64,000 bases of DNA from Platanthera guangdongensis (GCA_039583875.1 CM077167.1:150491010-150555009); one strand, 5' to 3'. Shown: positions 22,923-34,557, counted from the first letter of the stretch. Program-made: numbers and translations. The notes: generated from the letters alone by a model not told the origin.

Positions 22923-23439
22923 GTATTTTCAATGGAATTTCACTTTCATCCTTTAGGATTTTTAGATCTAAATGATTTTAGGGTAATTTTTGAAAGTTTG
23001 ATGAAAATTTTTCAATTATTGGAGTACATTTTTCCATGGTTAGGGATTTTGTTTTTTTTTAAAAAAAAACTTGTACTCTAAGAGAGTGGATCATAGATCT
23101 ATGTGTTCGGAGTAGTGTTTTCATAGATTGATTCAGTTTAAGATCGCTGAAATCAGATCTAGTGTTATCTAAGTATAAAAATTGTTATGTGTTTCATGAT
23201 TTTGGGGAAGAAGATGATGAATAGTGTTTGAATAAAAATATCTTAACTATCATTAGGGAAATTTGAAAAAATTGTAAGAAATTTCCAGATCTGGTATTTA
23301 AAGTAGGTGAAAGTTCAGAATTTTGGTCAAAAATTGCCTTAGAACAATTTTCGTTATCTCCCGGCAACAGTGGGTGTCGCCGAATGGCAATATTGACAAT
23401 TTGTGGAATTGTTCTTAAAACTTTTGCTTCTAACTGCAG
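22923..23439 (+). other. Candidate intron of the antisense gene in B
   Basis: A GT donor (CAAGGTATTTTC at 22923) follows the TATA box by about 95 bp. An acceptor with a pyrimidine-rich approach (TTTTGCTTCTAACTGCAG) ends at 23439, two bases before the ATG. The words GTGTCGCCGAATGGC occur inside at about 23372-23390. Predicted by eye only. Confidence 0.4.
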
Positions 23440-23441
23440 CA

Positions 23442-24569
23442 ATGGCTTTCAGCTCGAAAGCTCGGAGAAGTACTAGCAGTGATACATATTCATCCTAACA
23501 AATTTTTCCTAGGATAGAAAGTACGAATATTGGTATTGGACAGGTCATCGAATTCGATCCCGTCCGTCACGCACATATTCACAACTTGTTAGCGATGGCA
23601 GGAATAATGTCTGTCAATGTACCTGATACTTTTTCGTTTGTGTTAATTAGGGAATTCTATAATTATTTGAAGGATCCTCATTTCACGGAACTAAACGGCG
23701 GAGTGCGATCACGGATACAGGGACAAATAGTTGAGATAACCCATTATGATCTTAGGGAAGGATTTGGGTTAATAGTGCAGGACAATTTTGTAGATGTCGT
23801 AGAAAATTATCGAAAAGATAGAGACTAGACGCTTTTGAATATGGTTTTGTATGATAATTCCATAAAAACTCTCATTCAATCTGCGACCACTCTCATCGCG
23901 GATGCACGACTAGTGCGGGACATATTGAGGCATACCATTTTGCTCAAGTCCGGTGATACACAAAAGATTACGGCTCAATTGAGCTATGTCACTTACATGA
24001 TCTTTGAACGAGAGCCGTTTGATTTGACATATTTTATCCTTTCGATAATATGCTACACATTTAGACTAAAAAGTTCGACCTGGAAGAAATTGAATACATT
24101 ACCACTTAGTGTGGTCTTCCAATGAATTTTGTATAAGTACACTTGGATAGACCCAGAACTTTATTTCAATGATTGTGTGCCCTTTATCTTCTTTACGAGT
24201 GGTACACCCGACATTGGTTGATCAGCACGAGGAGGGACTACAAGGAGTAGCGAACCAGTGTCCACTATCCGAAACCCATCGATTTCAAGAGGTGGATCTT
24301 TGCGGGAAGGTTTGGATGACTTGAGGGAGTCGTTCAAAGATCATAAGAGGGAGGTTAAGAAGAACTTTTTGGGAATTCAGAAATTCTTTAAATTTCTGAC
24401 CAAGTGCTTGAAGTTGAAGCCAACTCCAGCCGAGGCGGCCGAATGGGAGAACCCAGTTGTGGAGCCGCCGCGATCGTCTACTCACCAACCTCGCCGAACA
24501 AGGAGCAGTGAACAGAGTTCTGCAAAAGATCAAGAGGATACTAGTGCAGGGGATAGCACGAATTTTTGA
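23442..24569 (+). pseudogene. Antisense ORF of element B, related in type to the env-like ORF
   Basis: A single frame of 375 codons runs opposite to gag-pol with four nonsense codons (23496, 23826, 24123, 24219) and no frameshift. It starts MAFSSKARRST. The middle reads VRHAHIHNLLAMAG, FSFVLIREFYNYL, LKSGDTQKITAQLSYVTYMI and FDLTYFILSIICYTF, the same kind of helical plant-transposon domain as the third ORF of D and H. A Ser-rich C-terminus with RRTRSSEQSS follows. Retention of one frame despite four stops suggests it was coding until recently. Antisense ORFs near the 3' LTR are known in some plant Ty3/gypsy Tat elements; this is a copia element. Confidence 0.7.
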
Positions 24570-24815
24570 AGATTTCGGGCTGATCTGGAGTTTTAACGAT
24601 ATTGCCGGCGATAGTCATTATCGCTAGGCGACAGTGCACTTTAAAATTTTTCATGTTGCTGTTTGGAATTCTATGCTGTAACATTATTTGACTTATTCTG
24701 TAGTTTGAGTGCAGTTGTAGTATGGTTATTGACTCATAATATTATGGTTTTCTTAATGCTAATTATCATTTTTTGTTAATTAAAGTTTTTTTTGTTTACT
24801 AATTACGTCAATTCA

Positions 24816-25109
24816 TTAGCTTGATAAGTCCAGGATTTCTAGTTCTAGTCTTAGTAATGAAAAATGGGAATCTGGAAGTAATTTTGTGAAAATATCGACA
24901 AGCTGTGAATCGGTGCCTATAAAACTAAATTTAATTGTATTTTGCTTAATGTGGTCTCTAATGAAGTGATGGCGTACATCAATGTGTTTGGACCTAGAAT
25001 GATGAACTGTATTATATGTTAAGTCAATTGCACTCTTGTTATCACATTTTAATTCAACTGTGTCACGATTAATTCCAAAGTCTTTTAATGTTTGATTCAT
25101 CCAAAGAGC
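24816..25109 (-). pseudogene. RNase H C-terminus of pol, element B
   Basis: Minus-strand reading ends the pol of B: WMNQTLKDFGI, KCDNKSAIDLTYNTVHHSRSK, IDVRHHFIRDHI, then DIFTKLLPDSHF and a stop at 24816-24818. It is separated from the rest of RNase H by solo LTR C, inserted at the CTGTG duplication (25110-25114). Copia RNase H is the last domain of pol. Between 24570 and 24815 I see only AT-rich sequence with one GCCGGCGATAG word. Confidence 0.88.
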
Positions 25110-25916
25110 CTGTGTGTAACACCTCCCCTGTAATGTCCGTATAATATGGGTCCGGCCGGGGCCCAACAACATACAGACGCCACAACTTTAGTACTATAAG
25201 ATGATATAACTACCCAAACTCAAAACTCATAAGCAGAACACAGCGGAAACATCAACCAAGACTAGAAGTTATCCACATCCATAATACTCTCGAAACGACC
25301 TTATGTCCTTACAACAAAAGAGAGTCCAAACCTCCTACAATACATAAACATCAAAGTGCATATGCATTCCTAAGCTACCTCGGCATGCAAGCCGGAAGAC
25401 AACAACATCAAACATACAAAATCACAAAAGTAAAGCCATAGCAAGGATGGTAATACTTCATGAGGATTAGTCCTTTCTGGCCGGCGAGCTAGCTCCTGCT
25501 TGCGATCCTTGCCCTGTAAAATTTGGTTGTAACGTGGGTCAGTAAAGGCTGACCTCAAACTGTGTAACAAACACATCTCCTCCCGGCCGCCCCTAACGGA
25601 CCTCGGGGTACCCCTCCAACCTGCAAATCAGCACTTCGTATACAATATACAAAAACAAGTATAGCACTAATGAACAGGCTTGGATGTCTCAAACAACATG
25701 CATGTTCTCTACTATTGAGCATATAAAGAAAAGGGGCCTACTATGCGGCATGAATGCAAAACCTGGGCTTCACCCAAGGTACTCTAACACGTATGCATCT
25801 ATCACATCATCACATCGTCTAGGTACTCATCATTTCCCCATTAGCATTAAGCTGCAAACAAAGGGGGCACTGTAATTCCACAACGGCATGTTAGCCGCCA
25901 CACGGAACTCTTGCCA

Positions 25917-26325
25917 AGGCCCCACCCGCTCATGGTCTTAGACCCGGGCTTGCCTGCAAACTCTGACTTCTCATGTCAGGATTCTGTCTAACAAACTGAC
26001 CAATTCTAAGAAGCCTTACTGGACCCCACCCGCTCATGGCCTCATTACCCGGGCTTGCCCCATGCTTGGCATTCTCTTCAGTCTCACAGAAGGGGACTAG
26101 TCTCGTCGGGACACTCTCCACACATGACCTGCACGTCACGGGATAGTCAGCCAACCACGGAGACAAAGTCACGCCTTAGTACATTACAATCCAAAAACCA
26201 TTTCCACCATAATCCCTCATTTGTACTGCAACGTCCCGCGCACCAAGGAAACCATCTACCGCCAATGCGGAGCTAACCTTATCCACCAAGGAAACCATCT
26301 ACCGCCATTGAGGAGCTAACCTTGT
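25917..26325 (-). repeat. Tandem repeats in the leader part of solo LTR C
   Basis: CCCCACCCGCTCATGG with CCCGGGCTTGCC occurs twice, about 105 bp apart (25920-26058). CACCAAGGAAACCATCTACC with GGAGCTAACCTT occurs twice, about 46 bp apart (26238-26325). Confidence 0.75.
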
Positions 26326-26989
26326 CCGGTTCCGACTATACGTACTCACTCGAGAGATGGGGGAAACATCACAAACATCACAAACAGCATCTTGCCACAA
26401 TGAATCTCTACGAATCCTTAAAGCTCGTATGCAACATCACCGAGTCGGACTAACGGTCGTGACTATGGCTTCACCCACCATGCCTAATCCACTAATGGAG
26501 CGGATCTCTAATGCAGAAACATGCCGGGGATGGACTCAATCGACCCGGAGGTCCCTCTTGAACCTTGGCGACCCAAACCCCTCTCATTTGAGAGTTTGGT
26601 GCCCAAAAACTAGAAAGTAAAAGATGCTAAACATGCATCCTAAAACCAAGAGGAGAAGTGTCGTTACCTTCCGACCTCTCTTCCTCGTCATGGCAACCTA
26701 GCCGGATGAAAACCTTTGCAACGGTCTTGCCTCCACGGATCTGGACTCGGCTCGCAATTTGGAGCACCGAAGTTTCTCCGGCAGTTGGATCTCTCCTCCA
26801 CCTCCTTCCTTGCTCTCCCTTCTCTCTAGATCTTATAAAGAGAGTGTTTCAAGAAGAATGAGGGTTTCTAAACCCTATTCCCGGACTTAACTCAGCGAGG
26901 GAAACACTGGAGCATCAGATCCCAAAAGAAGGAAATGAACGGCCACGATCCGAACTGAAAATCAAAACACCTGTGCCGAATACGGCTTG

Positions 26990-27700
26990 TGACATGCCCG
27001 TATCCAAGGTCGTGTTCCCCAATCGATGCAGAAACCGTCGCACCCAAAGCCGGACACGGGTACATGACACGCTCGTGTCACATTTAACATGACCGTGTCC
27101 AACACGAATACGCCTGGGATCCAGGCCGTGTTCAATCCCCTTACACGGCCCGACTCATAACCCAAGAAGGACACGGCCTTGGACACGCCCATGTCCCAAG
27201 CCGTGTTCACTGTCTCGACACTTCGTCGAGCGAAAATTGTCGACCTCCCGGGCTCTCGACGAACTCGGTACGACACGACCATGGACACGCCCGTATCCTA
27301 GGCAGTGTTCCATGCCTGTGTCGACACCTCCTATTTGTCGACACCATTATGTCGACACCTCTGTGTCAACACCTCCTCTGTGTCGATATAAAGACAACTT
27401 TGTGTCAACACCTCTGTGTCGACACCATTGTGTCGACACCTCTGTGTCGACACAAAGACACCTTTGTGTCGACACCTCCTGTGTGTCGACACTCGAGTCT
27501 TCGATCGACAAAAGCAGTCGACATAGGGATCATGCTTGTGACACGGCATGTACCTCCGACACGAGCGTGTCCAAGGGCATATCCCCCTCTAGTCGACGAA
27601 AAAAGCGAAAATATTCGACCTCCCGGGCTCTCAACGAACCCGGTATGATACGACCATGGACACACCCGTGTCCTAGGCCGTGTGACCCTTACCAAGACCC
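26990..27700 (-). repeat. CACGGCC and GTGTCGACAC palindrome clusters in solo LTR C
   Basis: 27300-27495 contains about ten copies of GTGTCGACAC or one-base variants spaced 12-25 bp. On both sides lie GGACACGCCCATGTCC-type words (27180-27310 and 27655-27690) and TCGTCGA/TCGACGA words near 27225-27260 and 27590-27640. Confidence 0.85.
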
Positions 27701-27757
27701 AAACTTCGCTCTCAACGCTGCTTGTCCTTCTTTTGAATTTTGGGGTATTACACTGTG

Positions 27758-28826
27758 CACAACAACTACAATGTATTCGGCCTCGGTGGTGGATAAGGCA
27801 ACAGAATTTTATTTCCTACTCGACCATAAAATTAGTGAAGGGCCTAGAAAATGATAAGTGCCACTTGTGCTCTTATGGTCTAACGAACGGCTAGCATAAT
27901 CAGAATCAGAAAAAACATGTAAAATAAAGGTATCATTGTGTGGATACCACAAACCTATCTTAGGAGTACCAATAAGATATCTAAAAATTTGTTTAACCAC
28001 TTTTAAATGAGATTCTTTGAGATTAGCCTGAAATTTAGCACATAAGCAAACTGCAAACATAATATCAGGTCTACATGCGGTCAAATATAACAACGATCTT
28101 ATCATCCCTCTATATAATGGTTGATCTATAGAAATACCACTTTCATCTTTTCCTAATTTCAATGAGATACTCATGGGAGTTTTGGCTTGTTTTAGATTTT
28201 CAAATCCAAATAGTTTTTAAAACATCATGAATATATTTAGATTGACAAATAAAAATATCATCATGTCTTTGAGTAATTTGAAAACCAGGAAAATAAGTGA
28301 GTTCGTCTACCATGCTCATCTCAAATTCATTTTTCATAATTTCTATAACATTATCACACAATTTTTCAGTAGTGGATTCAAAAATAATGTCATCAACATA
28401 TATTTGCAAGACTATAAGGTCACCATAAACATGTTTAATAAAAAAATAAACAATCAGCACTACCCATTTTGTAATCATCTTTAACAAATATACTGTTAAT
28501 CTATCATACCATGCTCGGGGTGCTTGCTCTAAACCATAGAGTGCTTTTTCCAACTTAAAAACATGATCAAAAAATTTAGCATCAACAAAGCCTAGAAGTT
28601 GTTCTACTTAAACCTCTTCCTTAATATACCTGTTAAGAAAAGTAGTTTTAACATCCATTTGAAATAGTTTAAATATTTTAAAGCTAGCAAATGCAAGAAA
28701 TATTCTAACTGCTTCTAAACATGCTACGGGTGCAAAGATTTCACAAAAATCTATTCCTTTAATTTGTGAATAACCTTTTGCTATAAGTCTAGTTTTGTTT
28801 CTAGTGACCCAAGATTCATTATCCAT
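27758..28826 (-). pseudogene. Reverse transcriptase and N-terminal RNase H of pol, element B
   Basis: Minus strand. RT begins near 28826 with [30 protein letters not shown], then a TAG-type break at about 28609, ALYGLEQAPRAWYDRL, and the catalytic [12 protein letters not shown] at about 28405-28370. A frame change near 28200 is followed by SISLKLGKDESG, YRGMIRSLLYLTACRPDIMFA, HVFSDSDYASRSLDHKSTSG at 27990-27930, and the start of RNase H up to the C insertion. The YVDD box is intact but the region has several stops and shifts. Confidence 0.9.
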
Positions 28827-28859
28827 TTTATTCTTAAAGATCCACTTAACACCTACAAC

Positions 28860-30150
28860 AGGATGATTTGATGGTCGTTCTACTAATTTCCAGACTTTAT
28901 TACGTTCAAATTAATTAAGCTCTTCATTCATAGTTAAAAACCAAGAATTATCATTTAAAGCGGTTTCTACATTTTTTAGGTTCTATATCAAAAATAAAGA
29001 ATATGTTTGAAAATAAATCATGTAAAGATGAACGAGTACTTACCCTTCTCGATGGTTCTCCAATAACCAATTCTTGTGGATGATCTTTTGAAAATCTCAG
29101 TTCACTTGGAGGCACATATTCTTACACTTCGTCTTCTGGTTCTTCTTTATCTTCTTCTTTTTCTCTAAGTACTTCATCATCATCTGACCTTTGTAGATGG
29201 AAGGGCTCTTCATCTTGACCTATATTGTTAATTTCTACACAAGGGAAATGTTCATCAAATTTAATATGAATGGATTCTTCAACTATTTTGTCCTTTTATA
29301 GTAAACTCAATAAGCTTTACTAGTTGTAGAATAGTCAATAAAAATGCCTTCATCATATTTTTCAACAAACTTGCCTAAATTATCTTTACTGTTCAAAATA
29401 AAGCATTTATAATCAAAAACTTTAAAATAAGATACATTCAGTTTCTTTTTAAAATATAATTCATATGGTGTTAATTTAAAGAAGGGTCGAAGCATAACGC
29501 GATTAATAACATAACAAGCAGTACTAATGGTTTCAGCCCAAAATGATCAAGGTAATTTGTATTCCGAAACATAGTTCGAGCTAGTTCTTGTAAAGTTCTA
29601 TTTTTCCTCTCTACCACACAATTTTATTGCGGTGTGTGAGGAGCGGAAAATTCATGTTTAATCCCTAACTCATTGCAAAAAGATACAAATTTTTCATTAT
29701 CAAATTCACCTCCATGATCTGAACGAATGCACTTTATTTTTAAATCTAGGTCATTTTAAACAAGTATATATAATTTGGAAAATTCTAAGAATGCATCAAA
29801 TTTTGACATTAAGAAGATTGTCCAACATAAACGTGAATAATCATTATTCAAAATAAAGTGTATTTTCTACCTCCTACACTTTGTGTAGTAATTGGATCAA
29901 ACAAATCCATATGAATCAACTGTAAAGGTCTAGTAGTGGTAATAACATTTTTGCCCTTAAAAACGATTTTGAAAATTTTCCTTTTTGACATAGTGAACAT
30001 AAAGAAGATAAATTTCCAAGTAAAATAGGTAAACCTTTAATCAGTTTATTTTTAGTCAATTTTACAATTAGCTTAGAACTAGAATGTCGAAAATGCCTAT
30101 GCCACAAATCTAATTCATTATTTTTCGACATAAATCATTTTATTGAAGAA
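28860..30150 (-). pseudogene. Integrase region of pol, element B
   Basis: Minus strand, strongly decayed. The GAG-pre-integrase segment LWHRHFRHSSSKLIVKLTKN with LCSLCQKGK lies at 30110-29960. Integrase core pieces follow in several frames (SDHGGEF-like sequence near 29720, NGVVERKN-like near 29610), then LTPYELYFKKKLNVSYFKVF and IDYSTTSKAY at 29495-29307. Between 29306 and 28860 lies the variable acidic linker to RT. The order protease, integrase, RT is that of copia. Confidence 0.75.
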
Positions 30151-30172
30151 TGTGATAAATCATTAAATTTAA

Positions 30173-30526
30173 TCATGTAAACATTTTGAAATCTAGGAGC
30201 AGTAAGAACAATATCATTTTTTTGAAATCAAAAATTTCGCACAGGTTAGAAGATGAGTCAAATAAAACATTTAAACCAATATCCCATAATTGACTTATAT
30301 AAATTAAGTTATGCTTCAAACCTTTAACATACAAAACATTTGAAATAGTAAAAAAATTGTTACCTATTACTCCAATGCCGATAATTCTTCCTTTATCATT
30401 GTCACCAAACGTAACTCCTCTTTTCTTCATCTCCAGGCTAAGAAACTTTGATTTGTTGTCCGTCATATGCTTGGAACACCCTGAGTCCAAGTACCACACA
30501 TCTTCTTTGTCCTTAGCCTGCCAACA
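30173..30526 (-). pseudogene. Aspartic protease region of pol, element B
   Basis: Minus strand: VCWQAKDKEDVWYLDSGCSKHM with the catalytic Asp of LDSG at about 30489, then VTFGDNDKGRIIGIG and GLKHNLIYISQL. Just upstream, the pyrimidine run CTCCTCCTCTTTCTAG (to 30527) gives a stop in frame and also looks like a 3' splice site. The conserved CAG Gln usually found here in related elements would make the TAG a simple nonsense change. Confidence 0.85.
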
Positions 30527-32467
30527 TACCTAGAAAGAGGAGGAGAGTAAAGATTTGGTTACCCAGGTAGTTCCCCCCATAGTATAGGTGGAATTCTTAG
30601 GTACCCAGACTTATTTAATAGAACAGTGTCCTGTCTTTTTACAAGTATAAGTGCTGTGAACAAACTTATTACATTTGGCACATGTGATGAATAAAGTTGA
30701 AGGATTTTTCAAATTAGTTTTTGAATTCTTGCTGGAGGAAGCATTTGTAGTAGATTTATAATTTTTCTTTTTAAAAGACACATGTTTTAAAAAAAATTTT
30801 ATCGCCGGCGACAATGACTGTCATCGGGCAATATTGTTCTAGAACGTATCCAATTCCAAATTTTGCTGAACCATAGCACTGGCTCACCAAAATCATATTC
30901 CTTGATTTTTGGCTCATTCCAAACTTGTTAGCGACCATTTCTAGATCACGGACTCGACCTCTCAATGAGGTGTTTTCAGCAACTATGGTGTCGCATCGGT
31001 TTGTGAAGATGTTTTTGCTGCCTTCTACTTGAGATTGAGAAAGCTTTAGAGATTTCTCTAAGGTCTTTTTTTCTCTTGTAAGAGATTCAACCCGAGAACG
31101 AGACTTAGAGAGATTTTTCTCAAGTTCTAGTATTCTTGTCGAAGACGGACAATCCTTTGACAAGTTACTTTCTCCTTCCCAAGTATTTTTACTTCATTTT
31201 TTAATTTTTTATTTTCAAATTTTTGTAATTTAATTTCATTTAAACTTTTATCAAAATACTTGCATGTTCGTAAAAATTCATTATATAAATCTTCATAAGA
31301 AGGAAGATTTACCTCAATGTCGCTCTGAACACTGCTTTCGTCATCAGATGATGATACGTTCGTTCCCATCAGCCACATGTTGGCCTCCTCTTCAGTCTCT
31401 GAGCTTGAACTGCTTCATTTCTCAGATGTGACGTCATCCCAGGTTTCAGCCTTCAGAACTTTCTTCTTATCCTTCTTCTTGTACCGCTTCTCCTTCAGCT
31501 CTTTCAAATATTTTGGGCACTTGCTCTTTATGTGGCCAACTCTCCTGCAATGATATCACTAGGGTGGTGGTCTCTCTTCATCATCCTCTCCATCATCTTG
31601 GGATTTTCCTTTTATATACACAGATTCTTGCTTCTTGAAAATTTTTTTGAAAGAATTTCTTCTTTCATGATTTCTCATGAACTTTTTGAACTTCTTCACA
31701 AACAGACTTTCTTCATCTTCATCGTCATTCTCATCGGACTCACTTTCCACTTCTTTCTTGGACTTCAATTCCAATTCTTTCTTTCTTGGCTCCATGCTAT
31801 ACTCATGTTGTTGAATCCCCAGTTCCCCTTCATGAGTTTTCAGATTTCCTATCAGATTCTCAATTTGGAGATTCTTTAGATCGTGTGACTCTGAGATGGC
31901 AGTCACCTTTGGATTAAACTTCGGCGCAAGCAATCTAAGTATCTTTCTCACCAAATCTTCGTTTGAGAAACTCCTTCCAAGAATTTTCGAGTCGTTCACG
32001 ATCTTACTAAACCTCGTGTATATAGAGTCTATATCCTCATCAACCTCCATTTTGAACTTCTCAAACTCTGACTCTAACTAGAAAAACTTTGAGTCTTTCA
32101 CCTGCGATGTACCTTTATGAGTAACTTCAAGGAGATTCCATATATCATACGCAGTTTCACATGCACAAACACGATTAAACTCAGTCTTATCTAACATGCA
32201 GAATAAGGCGTTCATTGCCTTAGCGTTATTCTTACAGCTAATATTATCACTTTTGTCCCATTTGTCCTTAGGTTTTTCCATTGTGACACTTCCTACTACA
32301 GTTATAGGGGAAGTGTAGCATGTTTCTATCATGCCACATACTTCGATATCTAGAGCTATTAGAAAGCATCGCATTCGAGCTTTCCAATAGTTATAGCATG
32401 TGCCCGTGAATAAGGGAGGTCTACTTATACCTTGCCCCTCAGAAAATGCGTAAGTGTTTTGCGCCAT
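30527..32467 (-). pseudogene. Gag of copia element B
   Basis: Minus strand. The MAQNTYAFSEGQGISRPPLF start (32467) is typical of copia gags. The UBN2 domain includes YWKARMRCFL, AYDIWNLLEVTHKGT and SKILGRSFSNEDLVRKILRLL, interrupted by a TAG at 32078. A Lys/Glu-rich tract ends at 31559 with TAG-TGA, then a zinc knuckle HCRRVGHIKSKC (first Cys lost). A coiled-coil linker follows (31378-30850, with one frameshift near 31150), then a second cysteine cluster CAKCNKFVHSTYTC near 30680. Several nonsense changes make it nonfunctional. LTR words (TATCGCCGGCGACA) lie at 30800-30830. Confidence 0.88.
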
Positions 32468-32502
32468 TACTCCTAGTGGTAAAATCGATTTCGAAGTAAC
32501 CT

Positions 32503-32514
32503 CCTCTGATACCA
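32503..32514 (-). other. Primer binding site of element B
   Basis: On the minus strand TGGTATCAGAGG follows the LTR end by two bases and matches initiator-Met tRNA except for the last base. Confidence 0.88.
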
Positions 32515-32516
32515 CT

Positions 32517-33643
32517 TGTTGAATCGTGAGGCACCCTTAGAGGGGTGTGGGGATGAATAAGAGTTAATTAATTTACTTTGTCTAAATAGAGTTTACTTGG
32601 TGAAAAATAAGGAAATCAAGACTAATTTTTCATAAGCAGAATTGAACACTTAGAAATTTATAAAAATAGAAACAACAATAATTTATTTCAACAGTGCTAA
32701 ATCTGAATACAATATATCTCTATAGAGTTAGAGACAAAGGCTTATGAAAAATACAATTTACTTTTGATTTCGTCGGTTCTTCTACCAAGAATTGGCAGGC
32801 TAAAACGTATCTCTCCTTAGATCTTGCTACTAGCCACCCCTAGATCTAACCAAGATCTAGACACTGCACACAAGGCAGCGATTTCTCCCTAAGCGGCACA
32901 AGGACTTGGACGCCATGCACAAGACGACGATTCTCTCCTAAGCCACTCAAGGACTTAGATGCCACGCATAAGGAGGTGATTTTCTCACTCGATTACAATG
33001 GAACAAAAAACAAAACAAAATGAAAACTTCAGAATTAAAAACTCCATCTAAATGACGCGCTGAAGATGACAACGAATCCTTGTCACGGTTACTTCGAATG
33101 TCGTGTATATGTCATCAATCTTTTGCGCTTTGTCCTTCTTGACAGTATGGAGTAATTCTGGATGTTGGAGCTCTCTGGATCGGATGAACAGGAAGGAACA
33201 CTCCTGGTAATAAAATTCATGTTCTCCACAGAAAATTGAAAAGCTTTTATATTTCAGTGATATCGTTTGGCGAAACTGGGTATCGCCATCTGGCAATATC
33301 GGTACTGGCTGGCACGTGTCATACATATTCCTCATTTTTGCATCTCAGATCGGTCATGATCAATCGTGGACTGTCGCCTGGAGACATCCACTTTCGCCAG
33401 CGATAGTGACGGAAATTGCTTATTCGTGTGGAGATAGTGAGTTAACTGCTCATTCCACTCTCGCCCATTAGCGATACCCAATATCGCCTGGCGATATCTC
33501 CTGATCTCTACTGTTCTGTAATCAACACCCAAATATCATTAGAGTTAGACCTATGATATCTGCACATAATAAATATCTAATGATAAAATACAAACAAGAT
33601 TTGTTATTAGCAAACCAAGAAGCGTGGAACACATGCTCCAACA
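32517..33643 (-). repeat. 5' LTR of element B (1127 bp)
   Basis: On the minus strand it starts TGTTGGAGCATG and ends TTCAACA. Palindromic words of the type TATCGCC/GGCGATA (33265-33500) precede a TATA box ATATAAAAG at 33253-33243. The leader then runs to 32517. It shares about 370 bp with the visible parts of the 3' LTR. The right flank TGGAG (33644-33648) should be its target duplication. Confidence 0.9.
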
Positions 33644-34243
33644 TGGAGATCTTGCTTTGCACGGATGAAAATGTTCTCCTTCAAGTCCTCTCCATGGATA
33701 TGGCCTCGGTTCGACAAACGGAGGCTCGGAACTTCACTAATGGTGGAGGAAGTCCTTCTTCTTCCTACTCCAAAACCTCTCTCCCAAACCCTAACTCTCA
33801 CTCAAAATGAGAAGAATGAGGGAAAACAACCTTTCAACCCTACTTAAGTCTCTTGGATGGAGTGTCCTGAGCCATATGATTATATCCCAAGAAGGAATGG
33901 ACGACCTAAAATCAACTGTTATGAAACTGCTACAGCCAGGAGGTAGTTACATACCGCATTGCATTGACTTCCCAAGCCGTCGAGCAAAAATAATATAGCG
34001 CTACCGCCGACGGTAGAAATACCATTGTGCGGTAGCTCACTCAACGCTTGAGGGCTACTGTCGAGTGGTAATTAGCTAACTCTGCGCATTACCACTCGAT
34101 GCACTCAATGCCTACCACTCAATGCACTCAACGTCTACCACTCGGCTCCTCTACTCAACGCAAGAAGGCTACATCGGGCGATAACGATCTACCGCTGTGC
34201 GGTAGCATCCAGAGCCTCAAGTCCAGAAAACTGGGGTGTTATA
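33644..34243 (-). mobile_element. Element K: fragment of a Ty3/gypsy LTR
   Basis: On the minus strand it starts TATAACACCCCAGTTTTCTGG at 34243, close to the TGTAACACCCCA start of the gypsy LTRs I and C. It carries words CTACCGC/GCGGTAG (34020-34205) and CACTCAACGC, then a possible leader (33644-33840). B cuts it, so its other end lies left of the window. The right flank GAAGC (34244-34248) would be its duplication. Confidence 0.7.
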
Positions 34244-34557
34244 GAAGCTCCCCGAATGTCGATCGACGATTGGCTTGTAAAATGCTCTGGTTGTTTTTTT
34301 AGATATGAATTTTGCAGGTCCAATGATCGTTGAATATTTTCCATGTATGTGTGCATCTCTCTCTGTAATTTCCCGTGTTGACCTTGTGACTGGTCTGTGG
34401 ATGCTAGGATTTGTTGTGCTAAAATCTTTTTCTTGGATTGCATATCATTACGTCGTGAATCGATCTGTGCTTGTCTAATTCGCTGCTCTTCTTGGATTGC
34501 TTGAGAAACATCAATGGGATGGTGTTCCTCACTATGAGATATGGTTCCAGCAACCAT
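34244..34557 (-). pseudogene. N-terminal fragment of gag of element J
   Basis: Minus strand, 104 residues starting MVAGTISHSEEHH, then a helical Gln/Arg/Lys-rich segment (RIRQAQIDSRRND, ILASTDQSQGQHGKLQREM). This is the coiled-coil-like N-terminus common in gypsy gag proteins that begin just after the primer site. It is truncated by K after RGAS. No zinc knuckle or pol is visible. Confidence 0.55.

Larger units (their letters stand above)
25115..27752 (-). mobile_element. Element C: solo LTR of a Ty3/gypsy retrotransposon
   Basis: On the minus strand it starts TGTAATACCCCAAAATTC and ends GGGAGGTGTTACA. A perfect 5-bp duplication CTGTG flanks it (25110-25114 and 27753-27757). Its 2638 bp show no gag or pol, but the ends match the LTRs of I and E (TGTAACACCC start; GGCCCCGGCCGGACCC near the end). 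So it is a solo LTR left by LTR-LTR recombination. It holds CACGGCC/GGCCGTG and GTGTCGACAC words (26990-27700) upstream of a minus-strand TATA-like CTTTATAAG (26838-26830). Confidence 0.88.
5121..33643 (-). mobile_element. Element B: minus-strand Ty1/copia retrotransposon carrying nested insertions
   Basis: Read on the minus strand: 5' LTR 33643-32517, primer site 32514-32503, gag from 32467, protease, integrase, RT and RNase H down to 24816, a 3.3 kb 3' region with an antisense gene, a purine tract at 21490-21478, then a 3' LTR at 21477-21376 and 5391-5121 that continues left of element A, outside the window. Harbinger element M (5392-21372) splits the 3' LTR and solo LTR C (25115-27752) splits RNase H. 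Gag and pol carry many stops and indels. Gag of UBN2 type, LDSGCS protease and YVDD polymerase motifs identify copia. Confidence 0.9.

Noticed and set aside
25115..27752. Element C as a non-autonomous element with two LTRs
   Set aside because: Only one start and one end of LTR type are present, and the internal layout matches a single LTR of E and I, so a solo LTR is simpler.
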